Source: Massospora cicadina (Eukaryota > Entomophthoromycota > Entomophthoromycetes > Entomophthorales > Entomophthoraceae). Taken from it: DNA of 64,000 bases. Where the stretch lies: the NCBI GenBank assembly GCA_022478985.1, contig JAKSZP010009283.1:150726-214725 (forward strand), written 5' to 3'. Below, piece by piece: positions 21,981 to 33,373 of the stretch; within the stretch, counting starts at the first letter, position 1, and each line of letters begins with the position of its first letter. The translations under genes and the position numbers were made by a program. Under the pieces are notes generated by a model. The model was not told the DNA's origin and did not search any database. It worked only from the letters and a program-made list of their open reading frames with translations.

Positions 21981-23550
21981 GGATAAATGCGCGGATTAAA
22001 GATAGGAATGTAGGTGAGAAGGAGAATGTGTTGGCAGGGAACCACAGCATCGGGAGGATGAGTGAGCTGACAACTGTTACTCGCCCCTTTATTCCTGGGG
22101 ATCTTCCTTTGAGGGAGGCGAAACAGTTGGACACCCGCTGTAGTAGAGTGTTCTCATCTGTCTTATTGGCATACCCCCTGTTTTCAGCCATATCACAAGG
22201 TGGCGGAAAGGGTTGGTTAAAGGTGGTGATGCGAAGGGTAGGATGAGTGGGTTGTTACTTCATGGTGGGCCGTGAGGTTTGGGTGTTGTGGCCCAGTTGT
22301 TAGTGTACTTGCCTAGGAGGATTATTTCCATTTTCCTTTTGTTAAGCGCCGCGTTTTTCAGAATGTATATTCCTCTAGGGTGCATTACAGCCTTCAGTCA
22401 TCATTGTTGTTAGCTATACCAGCTATGCAGTCATCCGCAAAGGCCAGTATTTTGACTGGTGACTGGCCTTGTGCAGTTATTCCCATAAGGCGTGAGTCAG
22501 CGACACAAGGAAATGGATCAAAATGAAGTTATATTTCAGTGGGCTGAGGGGTCCCCTTGTTTGAGCCCTCTGTGTGGTGTGATTTTGTTAGTTAGGAAGC
22601 CAGGGCCGCATACATCCATTGATGCGGATTCTGTAAATCATCGCCCAGTTTATGAATATGGGCGGGAGTTTAAAGGGGCTTGGGCATTCCTTCAGGTACA
22701 GTCAACTAACGAGTCATATGCCTTCTCCTAGTCTAGGAATAACAGGGCTCCAGTTGCTTTGGACTGGCATATGTTGGCGAAGGAGTGTTAATTGGTTCAG
22801 ATTGAATGCCCTGGTATGCTCAAACTGATTGGGAGACAGGACTTTTGGAGGCTATTCTGCCTAATTTGGTAGCTAAAATTTTTGTAAGTAGTTTTTTATC
22901 AGTGTTAGAGAGTGCAATTGGGAGCCAGTAGGCCAGGTCCAGTTTGTCGCCCTTCTTAAACAGAGTATGACATAGGAGTCCTGGCCACTAGGTAGGAGGC
23001 TTGTCTCAAACAGACACTGGTTCATTGATGCCAAGAGGAGGGTGGAGATTTGCTTAAAGTATTCTTTTAGAATTTGTAGGTTATCACATCAGGCCCTGGG
23101 CATTTTCTACGTGGTGCATCGCGGACTATGTACCAGAGCTCCTCCTGTGTGATTAGGTTTAGGAGGTTATAGTCCAGCAATGCACATTGTATTCTGGCGA
23201 TGTGTATAAAACCTTTAATTTTTGGGGATTAGTTGGGATGTCACGGTATAGAATGGTGTATTAGCAGTGTACTTCCGCCTTATGTCTGCTGGGTCAGTTG
23301 CCATGTTGCCATCTTCTTTGTGGACCTGTGTGCATGCAGGCTGGTTGCCGCGGAAGTGTATTGGTGGAAGAAGTACATCAAGCAGGTTTCCCCTTCATTT
23401 ATTAACTTACCTTTTCTTGATACTTTAATTATGTGATGGTGTTCAAAGATGAGGGCGTTTACTTGGGCAGATATTCCACCCCCCATTTGCGCCCCAGTTG
23501 GGGCTAGAAGTGGACATCGGGGTTTTGAGCTCAAAGTGGTCCAGTTCCAC
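21980..23550 (-). pseudogene. LINE-B ORF2 reverse transcriptase remnant
   Basis: RT motifs are scattered over several frames on the minus strand. The FADD box (codons 22430-22441, in VKILAFADDC) is intact. The QGD box region near 22560 and the KAYD region near 22725 are recognisable but shifted. The linker with SRKGKLINEGETCLMYFFHQ is at ~23430-23370. The thumb region is at 22191-21898. The number of frame changes rules out activity. Confidence 0.8.
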
Positions 23551-23799
23551 CAAGTTGCTCCTAATTGTGGCTGTGTCAGCAGTGTACTTATGCGAGGCGA
23601 GATGTCATGGTTTTATTTGTTAGTCCATCTTTGAAATTTGCCCAGGCTTTGATTGGATCAGATATGAATGGGGTTGTTAATTTTGGGTTTTTGGCCTCGT
23701 GTTTGACCCAGTCAGATATTTTGGGAAATTTTATGTTTCTGGGTGAAGCATCCTTCAGGTCAACGCCTGTGTGGGAGTTCAGGTTGGCAAAAGATGCAC

Positions 23800-24400
23800 C
23801 AAAATAAGTCGATGGTTGGAAAAATTGATCTTTTTTCTTGAGAAGTTGGAGATGTTTTAGTGGTGGGTTTTTGGGGTGAGGATGAAGTTGATGCGGCTCA
23901 TTGAAATGAGTGTTCCCTTGAGTATGTTGGGCGGGTCATGTGGGGAAAGAGTGGTGATATGGGGGAGGCTATCGTGTAGGCTAAGGGATGCCTTCATTTC
24001 ATGGAATTTGATGTGCCCCAGGGGGTATTCACTGGGGTTATCCAAGAATATTAAGTCTCACAAAAGGATGGTATCTGGTGAGAGGATGAGTGTTGGGATG
24101 GTTTCAAGGAATTTTTTCCTCTCAGCTGCGGTGCACAGTGCATAGATACATGCTATTGAGATTGTGTCCTCCTGGCTTGCAATTCTTGCTACCTGGATGC
24201 AGCCATGCAGATATGAAGAGGAGTTAGTTATTTTTAATTTTTTGCTATTTTGGATGACCACACCGCAGTGGGACGTCCATACCAAATGGGATGGTGAGAA
24301 CTGGCTGACCAGGATCCCTCTTCCCCCTATAGGCAGTGGGTTCCTTGGATGTCCAAGATAACTATAGGGGTTTTTACAGGAAGTCCAGCTTTTTGGCTTG
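23800..24400 (-). pseudogene. LINE-B ORF2 endonuclease remnant
   Basis: Open pieces 24285-24058 and 24045-23857 (minus) carry VWTSHCGVVIQN, IYALCTAAERKKFLETIPTL, the NPSEYPLGHIKFHEMKASL stretch and MSRINFIL. The last replaces the SRIDHIL motif of LINE-E, so the conserved Asp is Asn here. The GDFNCW motif is lost at a frame break. Order and spacing match LINE-E 49970-49264. Confidence 0.77.
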
Positions 24401-24599
24401 GGACGCTTGAGCCCTGACTACTGTGATGTTTAGTGTCCCTATTAACACAGAGATGCCCGTGGTGCCTCAGGAGTGGTTGGGAGAGTCATCCGGCCCTAAC
24501 CCAGTGCGCTATTCCTTGATCTTGCTCCGTGTCATTGGGCCAATCCACTCTGTGTTGATGTCCAATTCCTTACCTTGTGCCACTTTTGCGCAGGTCTTG

Positions 24600-25880
24600 C
24601 AGTTTTTAGGGGTTTAAAAGGATTTTCCAGGTTATGACTCATGGTGGTTTGGTGTGGTGCACTGACTGTTTTCTGTGATTGTGGGGTTCAAATTTGAAGC
24701 AAAAGGGTCTCACATTTTCGCCCATAGTGGAGCTGAATTTTCCTACTAAGTTTGCTTGATTGATACCACGTGGTGATTCAGTTGAATTGTTGAAAAAATT
24801 TTCAGCTTGGGCATTCTGCTATGATTGGGTGGCTCAGTTAATTTACTCCATGCCCTTCTCAGCTTGAGCATTCTGCTCTGATTGGTTGTCTTGGTTAATT
24901 TCCTTTATGTCCTCCTGAATTTGTCCAGAGTTGATGGAGGAAGCTGCAAGTGATGCAGCCTTGGCTGCTGCCCATTTGCGGGCCTTCTGTACCATTTTGC
25001 GTAATTTGGGTGATACTGGGTCTATAAGGATGATTTTCCATTCTCTCCCCAGAGTTAGGCATAATCGGTGTCAATTATTTTGGTGAAGTCTTCATCATCT
25101 TCATCCATGGTATCATCATAGAAGTCTGGGGACAAAATGCTCTTCTTCATGGGGCATGCATGTTCCTTGTTCCCCAATGCGTTGCATTGGTTGTAGATAG
25201 GCAGTGCACATTCTGGTGTGACATCGAATATCTTTGACACTCCCCCATCCAGGAGGTAAACACCGCTGTTTTTGGGATTCTTGTGAGGTCTTCAGCCGCC
25301 TCATGGATTAGGTTGATCATGGCAATTGCCTTTCCTCTGCACAGGTTTGGTATTAGGTGAAACCGCTTAGTTTACCATGTTTAATTTCTCCATAGATGGA
25401 AAGTCCATGTCAGAGATACTCCTTGATTACCTTGAAGGAAATGTTGGTAGGGAGTGAGTCAAAGGAGATAAAGAAAGTATTTTCTTTGTTCCATCTAGTG
25501 CACGCAGTGTGTACAATTCTTTTGCCCTTGGGGAGGGCAATTTCAATGCAGACTTTTGTGGCGACGTCTGCATCTTCTTCAGTTTCAAAGCCCATATCGA
25601 TCCAGCCACAGTGGATGGTATGGGTAGTAACATATACCATGTGGGGAAAAGGGAGGCCTGTGCTTAGCCCACTTTCTCCCACAGAGTTGGAGAAACAACC
25701 CCTATAAAAAGGCGGAGCCTGTGCTTTACCTTCAATAGGAGTTGGGCATACTGGATTTCCATGTATCAATTTTGTTTAGTGGTGAACTCCACAAACCAGA
25801 TGATGTCTGAGTTTGTGGTTTCTTGGGGGCATTAATTCCCGGTCCCCCTCCAGGACGTTTCTTGCCCTTCAGTGCACCGT
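24600..25880 (-). pseudogene. LINE-B ORF1 remnant
   Basis: The minus strand from 25769 shows the N-terminal domain (YVTTHTIHCGWIDMGFETEE, EIALPKGKRIVHTACTRWNK, FISFDSLPTNISF), nearly the same words as in LINE-C and LINE-E ORF1. The RRM-like part, knuckle remnant (NQCNALGNKEHACP, first Cys and His lost) and acidic linker follow at 25304-25055 in shifted frames. The initiator region near 25880 still reads like the GKKRPGGGP stretch of its relatives. Confidence 0.8.
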
Positions 25881-26016
25881 TTGCTCATTGCCTGATATAG
25901 CTTACACCCAATCTAATTGGTATTGTATAAATCGCCCATATCTCCTGTGTGATATCAAAAATTGCTGTTTGAATTGAAACATGGTAACTAATGTTATCAT
26001 TATAGGAAAGAAAAGC

Positions 26017-26621
26017 AATAATGTGAGGCTTTCTCCTAATAAAATAACTTTTTGGTAGAACTACCTTTGTAATAACCTCACTTGAATATACCAACTTATG
26101 AGCTTGATCTCTTAGTTGAAGATTTAGTTTATTTAAGTTCAATTTTTTTATCCATTTCCAAGTTCTTTGGTAACCCTGGCCTATATATTATCAGACATCT
26201 GGTATAAACCCCCACGTCCCAACAATAATTTTGGAACATATTGGAAAAAGTATAATCTAATTAAGATACCAACACATCCTCATCTTGCCAGATTATCTTC
26301 TAACATATCTATTGTTAATGCAAGTTCCTCCTCAGGGCAGAAGTCTAGGAATTATGGTGTTGTTTATTGGACTCAGTTCATCATTGACAATTTATTAGAG
26401 AGGTCATTTGTACAATATTACATCCCCCAAAAGACATCAGAAAAAATTAGCAGCAATATTGCTGAAGTAAAGTTGTCAATTTTCATAAAGTCACTGTTAA
26501 CATCTGGTGTAATTCTTTTGACTAAGCATAAGTGTATATTAAATTAATTTTATACTAAACTTTTATTAAGATGAAGGGTTCAATCAAGATAATTTTACCT
26601 GTGTCCCGGATTAAATGGAGT
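26017..26621. other. AT-rich spacer
   Basis: No supported gene. The longest open stretch (26167-26547, plus) has no internal ATG, begins on TTG and shows no motif, so I do not call it. Sequence here is the right flank of LINE-B and the left flank of a diverged S1 LTR. Confidence 0.5.
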
Positions 26622-27509
26622 TGTCAAACGTCAGGAGAGTGTCTGTAACTCTCTCATTCCCGGAGAGGTGGTGGGGGTGCCCCACCACAATACCATTGAA
26701 CAACCTTCTAATAAAATTGAGTTGAGGATACTGCGGAGGGGGCTATTACTAAAAAGACTCAAGGTGAGGTTGTAGATCATTGTATAAATTATGAAGTAAC
26801 TCAGAAACGCAAGGACTTGGTTGGACCCCAGGGAGGAGTTCATACAAAGTGCATATCTGAATCCAGGAGTTAAGGCCCTATCTTTAGAGGTCCAGGATTT
26901 CTTAAAGGAGGAATAGAATCAGTGGATAGACTTGATAAGATAATTTGACCTTTATTACTCAAGACTCCTCGAGGAGGCCTACACACAGGTTTGACTAAGG
27001 GACCATTTGATAAAAAGGAAATTAATAAGGGTTTTATTTAAACAAGTTGCTCAACAAAGAAGGTTGGTCTTAGAAAAGCTTACTAACAAGTGAGGGGAAT
27101 CATCATACATAGGATGTGGCCCTGCTGCCAGACAAACCAATTAACACAACTTGTCATCAACCGTTATAATGTAGCTAAAGTAATCTTGAACTTGAGCGAT
27201 TGAGTGAAACTGAATCTTCCCAAATTTAGTAATATTATAATTGAATGGGTCTTAAAGCTCCACTCTAACCAAACGAAAATTTCCATCATAATTCTCAAGA
27301 TAACTGGTGCATTTTAGCGCCGCAGATGTAACGCTCATCTAATCATCACATGCACTCTTAGAACCAACCTGGCATAACTTGGCTTCACCCAGTGTTGGTC
27401 CAGGGTGTGCTTCTGGTCAGGAAAGCCTGCCAGCTTTGTCTCTTAGCCTCATCACGCCTAGCCTTATCTCTATAGTTTTTTCCCCCAATTATATTATTTT
27501 ACCGTGACA
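26622..27509. repeat. Diverged S1-family LTR
   Basis: The block is collinear with S1a and S1b. It starts with the aggagagtgtctgtaactct string. In the middle, cgaggaggcctacacacagg and caacaaagaaggttggtc match the corresponding places of S1a. Near the end, ggcataacttggcttcaccc leads to TACCGTGACA. The outermost bases TGTC...GACA fit LTR ends, but flanks GGAGT and TTGAA do not form a duplication. It is older than the two other copies and may be solo or a remnant of a larger element. Confidence 0.68.
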
Positions 27510-28156
27510 TTGAAGATGTATTAAAATTAATGGTGGCAACCTTGCATGATCTCATCAGAATTTAAGGATATTGCAGAAGTTTGTATCCTTAATCCCAGTT
27601 GGTAAAACTGGATCCCCATTATATCTCAAAAACTTTGGCCCATGGCCCTGGTTATTGTATCTTCCATCTTTTATTAAAAAAGCATTATTTTGCCCTGGTA
27701 TGGCATAAACCTTGTTGTTAAATATGCTTATGATTATTCTCCTGGATTTTACAAGAGAGTCTTACCTTCAATAGGTTGAATACTATTATTATTAATATCA
27801 TAAAGTCACTGCCTTATCAACCCCTGTAACTGTCATAATTTTTATTGCCCTAAAATTCCTTAGTGCTGTTTTTTCTGTCAATTAATTGCATTAATGGGAA
27901 TGAGGGATAAAAAGTATATTGGAAGGAAACTACTTGTGAAGGGGTTTTTTTAAAATTATCTGGTGGTATAATCTGCCACTGAAAGAAGATTATCCTTTGC
28001 AAAGTCAGTAAGCTTCTGTTAGTTGTCAATGATACAATGCACTTATCTTTTAAGTTTTTAGTAAAAGCCTAGTTATGACAAATAAGGATTTTTATTTTTG
28101 TTCTCCAAGGATGCTGTCTTCATACAGTGCGTTGTATTAGTGTGTTTTTTAACTGT
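27510..28156 (+). other. AT-rich region, probably part of a gypsy LTR split by LINE-C
   Basis: No gene. The region runs up to the LINE-C target site. Immediately after LINE-C the sequence ends in TTGTAACA followed by a PBS (35803), so the last bases of an LTR lie at 35782-35800 and the rest should lie here. A possible start is TGTCATAATTTT at about 27831, but no second copy is available to confirm it. Confidence 0.35.
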
Positions 28157-28252
28157 AAAGTTGTGATATGACGCTTTTCTTTCTTGTAACAATCACTTTA
28201 GTTACTACGATTCAATTTTAACAGCAAATTTAGATAATCACAAACAGGAAAG

Positions 28253-29680
28253 ATGAACGATTTTAATAACAAAAATAATACAACATGGGCGAGCGTCGCA
28301 GTGAGTGGTGCGCTTAACGGTGCAACTAAGGGAAAGAAACGCTCTGGAGGGGGACCAGGAACCCAATCTGTAAAAAAATTGCAAACTCAGACACTGTCTG
28401 GGTTAATGGTATTTACTGTAAAGCACGCGCGATACATGTACATTCAATTCAACCAACCCTTATCAAAGGTGGAACATGGGATCAGACTCTTCCTTGGGGA
28501 TGAGTCACTGACCCTGTGGGAGAAAACATGTGAGGCACAGCCCTCACTTTTCCCTCACGCGGTGTATGTGGCCACCAACAACAAGGGCTGCAGCTGGATT
28601 GACATTGGTTTCAAACCAGCCAATGAAGCCGATGCCGCAGCAAAAGTCTGTGTGAAAATTGCCCTCCCCAAGGGCAAAAAAATTTTGTGCACCGCGCGCA
28701 ACAGATGGAACAAAGCAAAAACTTTGTACATCTCCTTTGACTCGCTCCCCACCAACCTTCCTCATAAGGTAATTGAGGAGGAGCTCCGCAAAGGTCTCAT
28801 GGCCTATGGAGAAATAAAATAACTCAAATTACAGTGATTTCACTTAATGCCCGATCTGTGCATGGGCAAAGCTATCGCTGTAATCAACCCCTTCCCAGAA
28901 GTGGAAGAGGATTTATCCAGAATTCCCTGAACAGCAGAATTTCACTTTTTTAGATGGGGGCCAGTCAGCTGCATTCTGAGTTACACCAGAATGCGCACTG
29001 CCCATTTGCAACCACTGTGGCTCACTGGGCCACAAGGAACATGCATGCCCTGTGAAAGAGGGATTAGTGGAAAATGATTTGAATGAAGAAGCTATGGACA
29101 AAGATAATGAAAACTTCGCCAAAATGACTGATGGCCACCACCCATTCCGCTGGGGTGAAGATGGAATATACTCCATCGTGGACCCAGTTACAAGTAAACA
29201 ACGTAAAGCAGCACAAAAATCCCGCAAGAGAGCAGCGGCTGAAGCAACAGCACATGCGGAGTCCGCCATTAACCCTGGAAAAATTTGGGAGAATATTTCA
29301 GATATTCACCAAACCAACCAATCAGAACAATATGCCCAGGTCAAAAGTTTTCACAGTAACTGGACTGAGCCACAAAGCGCCATCAGTCATGCACATACAG
29401 AGGAACAATGCAAACGCAATTTGGGCGAAAGTATGGTGCACAATGCAACAAAGTCAAACCTCAAAAATATAAAATCCAATCAACAATCTGCATCAAATCA
29501 ACATGAGACCTGTGCGGGAAAAGTTGATGCAAATGCAAAAAACTGCAATTCCCTTGAATCATTGGGTCAGATCAAGGGAACCAACAATGGCATTAAAAGA
29601 GTTGGAGTACAGACGTGGAGCATGGCCAAAATGAGCTGCGGTGGGATAGGGCCAGAGGGCCCTCCCAACCACTCCTGAGG
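28253..29680 (+). pseudogene. LINE-C ORF1
   Basis: The ATG at 28253 opens a 189-codon frame beginning MNDFNNKNNTTWASVAVSGA, with the GKKRSGGGP basic patch and the FISFDSLPTNLP start of the RRM-like domain. It stops at 28820 within the RRM (a TAA where LINE-E has Gln). After further shifts the CCHC knuckle CNHCGSLGHKEHAC is intact at 29007-29048. A second open piece (29052-29678) holds the acidic linker, the RWGEDGIYSIVDPVTSKQRK block and the C-terminal tail that ends near the ORF2 start. An intact protein would bind LINE RNA. Confidence 0.88.
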
Positions 29681-30249
29681 CGCCGAGGGCACCTCAGTGT
29701 CAATAGGGACGCTAAACATTGTGGGAGCCAGGGCTCATACGTCCCAAGCCAAAAAGCTGGCATTCCTGCAAAAACCTCTTGTAGACATCTTGGCCATCCA
29801 AGAAACCCACTGCCTACAAGGGGAAGAAGAATCCTGGTCAACCAGGGTCACACCATCACAATCAGTATGGACGTCTCACTGTGGGGTGATCATCTGAAAC
29901 AACAAAACCTTTAAAAACACAAACTCATCATCACACTTGCACAGTCGAGTCCTGGTAGCAACAATCACATGCCAAGATGAAATAATTTCGTTAGCATGTA
30001 TCTATGCACCATGCACTGCAACTGAGAGAAAACAATTTTTGGAAACACTTCTACTCTCACACTCCCACCAGATATCATCATGTTAGGCGATTTCAACTGC
30101 TAGGATAACTCCAATACAGATTGATGGCCTAATCCCAGGGATACCCACCTGGACACTTTGATATCGCACAATGAAGGCATCTCTTTCCTACAGGATGCTC
30201 TTCCCCCCAATTCACCACTCCTTCCCCACATGATGAGACCCAACATATG

Positions 30250-31085
30250 TGTGGGATCCGCGAATGGAGGCCACAAATAATTTCTCAGAGTGAGAAACTT
30301 ACTTTTTAATAAAAGTATAAAATAATAACTTTTTATAATTTTTATATTTTTTATTATAATAAGCGCGGCAAAACCAAGAAAGGCCCCTTTGTTGATACTA
30401 ACTTCTCCTATTAAAACTAGTTAAAAATTTGAGACCATCAATATTTGAGGTAAAAGAATGCAAAGCTCAGTTGTCTAATTAGGGAATATAGGTTTTTAGC
30501 CTATCAGATAGGAGATAAAAAATTTTGAGGCAAAAAAACCTGTGGTGTAATGATTGGATGAATTGTATCCAATCACCAGTGAGTAAAATCTTTTCACCTC
30601 GGTGGTGGTCAGACTTGACTGGTAATGATTGGGTAACTCAGCGATGGTCAGACTTGGATGGTAATAATTGGCTAATTGTTACCCTATCATCTTCGAGTAA
30701 AATCTTTGCACCTCGGCAGTGGTTAGACTTGGATTGTAATGATTGGTTAACTCATACCCAATCATCGATGGGTAAAATCTTCTGACCTTACGGAGGTTCT
30801 GATCCATGCGATAGTATTCTCCTAATATTTGACCAAGGAGTTGGAGTATTTCTATTATTAATACTTACCATTTTAAGCTGATTCTTATGATAAATTGTAT
30901 TTTTCCAATTGTTGGGATTCCACTGAGAATACACTAAGATCTTTTCACTATGGGTACTCATATCATTAAAATCCCCATTATCCTTTGATGTTTGGACAGG
31001 AGATGGGCCAATCATAATAGCAGATTTGGGAGCCCTAATACCTCCAACATTCTTTTTCCTAAGTTGAGAAAGAAAATGTCCAACA
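30250..31085. repeat. Solo LTR S2
   Basis: An 836-bp block starts TGTGGGATCC and ends GTCCAACA, with perfect 5-bp duplications ATATG at 30245-30249 and 31086-31090. LINE-E has no block at the homologous site (near 49400), which confirms an insertion. It contains a ~75-bp tandem array (30545-30795). A 105-codon minus frame at its end (31105-30788) crosses into LINE-C sequence and is not a gene. No other copy or internal region of this family is in the window. Confidence 0.9.
30545..30795. repeat. Minisatellite inside S2, ~75 bp unit
   Basis: The string gtaaaatcttt recurs at 30583, 30697 and 30772, each followed by a cacctcgg / gacctta element. Between them gtcagacttggatggtaatgattggttaactc is repeated, with an extra ~39-bp partial copy between the first two. 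The array is imperfect and lies within the LTR. Confidence 0.75.
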
Positions 31086-31244
31086 ATATGTGAGGGAGTG
31101 CTCATATCGATGAGTCATATTGACCACATCCTCATCCTGCAATCCCACCACTCAAGAATCTCCAAATTTACAACAAAAAAGATCAATTTTTCTGACCACT
31201 GATTAGTTACGGTGCAGTTAGCACCAACCTAATCCCACACACAG

Positions 31245-31837
31245 GTGTCACCTTGGAGAAAGCTTCACCCAGAAAATTTAAAATTGCTTAAGATATCTGA
31301 CTGGGTCAAAAACAAGGCTATGATTCCAGAATTCACAGCCCCATTCACTTCAGATCCCATTGGAACATGGGAAAATTTTAAAAAGGATTTAATCAATAAA
31401 ACCCTACATATCGCATCACATAAGTACACCGCGGACACAGCCACAATCAAGCATACCTTAGCGGAACTAGATCACCTGGAGATAAATACTCTGAGATCTG
31501 GCTATAGCCCCAACTGGGGATGCAAATGGGCAGAAATTTCTGCCCAACTTAACAATATCATCTTCAAACACCAACACAGAATAAAAGTACCAAACAAAGA
31601 TAAGTTCTTAAAGGAAGGTGAAACCTGTTCAACATACTTCTTCTGCCAATTCCACGCCCGCGGAAACCAGCCCACATGCACACAGGTCCACAAGACCAAC
31701 GGCACTATGGCAACTGACCCTGAGGAGGTCAAGGCAGAAGTACACCGTTATTACACCAAATTATATCATGAAACACCAACAAATTCACAAAAAATTAAAG
31801 AATTTATTCAAACTGCTGAGATACAAAGTACATCACT
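31245..31837 (+). pseudogene. LINE-C ORF2 linker between endonuclease and RT
   Basis: A 209-codon open stretch begins in the endonuclease tail and reads EKASPRKFKIA-type sequence in one frame. It then shows FTSDPIGTWENFKKDLINKT, INTLRSGYSPNWGCKWAEIS, FLKEGETCSTYFFCQFHARG and EEVKAEVHRYYTKLYHETP. The same words occur in LINE-E at 48858-48600 and LINE-B near 23430. The K-E-G-E and Y-x-x-L-Y patterns are usual just before the RT of L1-like elements. It is interrupted at 31838 by the target duplication of LINE-D. Confidence 0.82.
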
Positions 31838-31850
31838 GAATTACAATATA

Positions 31851-33360
31851 TTTTATTTAACCAAGGTAAGCTGACCAGGGGACAGACATTACCGAATATA
31901 CGTGAAACTAAGAGAATAACTAAGAAATATAAAAATTGGGCACCCCAGGGTACTCAAGTTACCCCTGTTGCCAGCGGGACTAACAGGTATGGGGAGTTGG
32001 TGCACTACTCTGAGGGGGTTTCCCCTGCTATGGAGCAGGTGTGAAGGAAAGGGTCTGAGTGGAGGAACCAGAGTGGGAACCATGATTCTATGAGCGCTTT
32101 TTGTCTTGGTCTCATATATCCATAGAGCCAGGCTTGGAAGTGCTCTAGTAAGTGGACATGGAATCTGTTAATAATCCCATGAATGGTTGGGACCGTGCCC
32201 TTGAATGCATCTAATGCAATTGTGTGCATTGTCCACATTGCAATGGGTATTATTAGGGAGCGGAGGGTAGATGTGATTGGTGACTCAATCTGGAGCGCGA
32301 AGATGCTCTTTAATGTCAAGAATTCTTGTTCGTTTTGGATCTTAAGCAGGCGTGCGATTTCCTGCCATATAGCTTTAGTTGGGGGGCATGTTTCTAGGCG
32401 GTGATGTAGGGATCCCTCCCCTCCACATACTGCACATGTTTTGTGGAGAAAGTTGGAGTGGTCCGCCGTCCTATAGGTCCTTCTCAAACAGCGCCTGGCG
32501 TTTGCTCTTATCCTTGGTTGTAGGAGTGGGTGGTGTGTCATTTTCCACATTGCTTTCAGTGTGGTTAAATCATAGGGAATTTCCATCATATCTAGGTATT
32601 CTATCCTAGCTATGTTTGGGGTTGTTGCAAGCATATCCCTCTGGGGGTGCTTTTATGGGTTTCTTAATTTAAGTAGGGGGCTGGGTCATCCCCTTCCCTA
32701 TATAGTACCCATGTTCTCTATGGTCCATCCCATACGGCGGATAGTTTGGAGGATATGTTTGAAATGAGGGGATGTTCCATGTAGACCCGTTGCAGTAGGG
32801 TGCTTGGCAAGGTATGAATGTAGTCTGGGTGGACTATGTGGGTTGGTTAATTTGAGCGCCTGTGCAAAGTTAGTCCTTGCTGCTCTGGACCAATGTTGTT
32901 GCGGAGGTCTGGAGCAAGGATTTCCTTTATCCAGGTACCTAGGATGTGATTGGCATGGCTCTCAAAATCTATTAGTCCTACGCCTCCGCTTGAGCGTGGG
33001 CAAAATAGTGTTTCCATCCGTATAGGAGGGTGAGAGCCAGGCCACAGCCAGCCCTGGATAAGCACGCGAATCGAGGTTATAAAGGTAGGTGAGAAGGCTA
33101 TCGCATGGGCCTGGTACCACAGTATTGGGAGGATGAGCGAGTTAGCAACTGTAACTCGTCCTGTTAGTCCTGGGGTTCTTCCCTTGAGGGAGGTGACGCG
33201 TTTGGATACCCGTTGTAACAGGTTACTTTCCATTGTCTCATTAGCATATCCCCTGATTCTACCCAGATTCTAAGGTGTCGGACAGGAGTGGTGGTGGGTG
33301 GTGTTGCAAAGGGTAATACAATTGGGTTTTTTCTTTGAGTGTTGGTGTGAGGTTCTGACC
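31851..33360 (-). mobile_element. LINE-D: 5'-truncated LINE inside LINE-C
   Basis: A 1510-bp minus-strand fragment has the perfect 13-bp target duplication GAATTACAATATA at 31838-31850 and 33361-33373. It contains only the end of ORF2 and the 3' UTR, the usual result of incomplete target-primed reverse transcription. Its 3' end is the tail CCTTGGTTAAATAAAA. It keeps intact codons at sites where LINE-C and LINE-E share stops (33117-33119 and 32976-32978), so it came from a less damaged source copy. It is younger than LINE-C. Confidence 0.95.
32005..32634 (-). pseudogene. LINE-D ORF2 C-terminal fragment
   Basis: Open for 209 codons with KTCAVCGGEGSLHHRLETC, a clean C-x2-C-x7-H-x4-C motif, followed by IPIAMWTMHTIALDAFKGT and a C-terminus ending AGETPSE before the stop. 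It is the best version of this domain in the window. Without the RT it has no activity. A further part with the thumb region (33233-32847, QRVSKRVTSLKGRTPGLTGR) lies upstream in another frame. Confidence 0.88.
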
Positions 33361-33373
33361 GAATTACAATATA

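Larger units (their letters stand above)
20772..26016 (-). mobile_element. LINE-B: near full-length L1-like LINE, heavily decayed
   Basis: This minus-strand element ends (plus coordinate 20772-20790) in the LINE tail complement TTTTTATTTAACCAAGG and begins at about 26016, where the minus strand reads GCTTTTCTTTCC like LINE-C and LINE-E. Its 5.2 kb length matches them. All parts are in order: ORF1 at 24600-25880, endonuclease at 23800-24400, RT at 22000-23500, C-terminal region at 20870-21980. I could not find a clear target duplication. It is closer to LINE-C, -D and -E than to LINE-A but has more stops and indels, suggesting an older insertion. Confidence 0.88.
29697..31240 (+). pseudogene. 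LINE-C ORF2 endonuclease, split by solo LTR S2
   Basis: The open start (29697-29897) reads SIGTLNIVGA, then LAIQETHC (QETH codons 29809-29820), the conserved Glu motif of LINE endonucleases, and WTSHCGVII. MLGDFNC followed by a stop lies near 30080-30105. S2 was inserted at 30249/30250. The domain resumes at 31091 with the codons for SRI-DHIL-type sequence (here MSHIDHILI in shifted frame) and reaches FSDH near 31190. The domain is dead because of stops and the insertion. Confidence 0.82.

Noticed and set aside
26167..26547. A 126-codon plus-strand frame in the AT-rich spacer
   Set aside because: The frame starts on TTG and contains no ATG at all. No motif, and composition is that of the spacer.
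30788..31105. A 105-codon minus-strand frame at the end of S2
   Set aside because: It crosses the LTR/LINE-C junction at 31085/31086, so it cannot be an old conserved gene.
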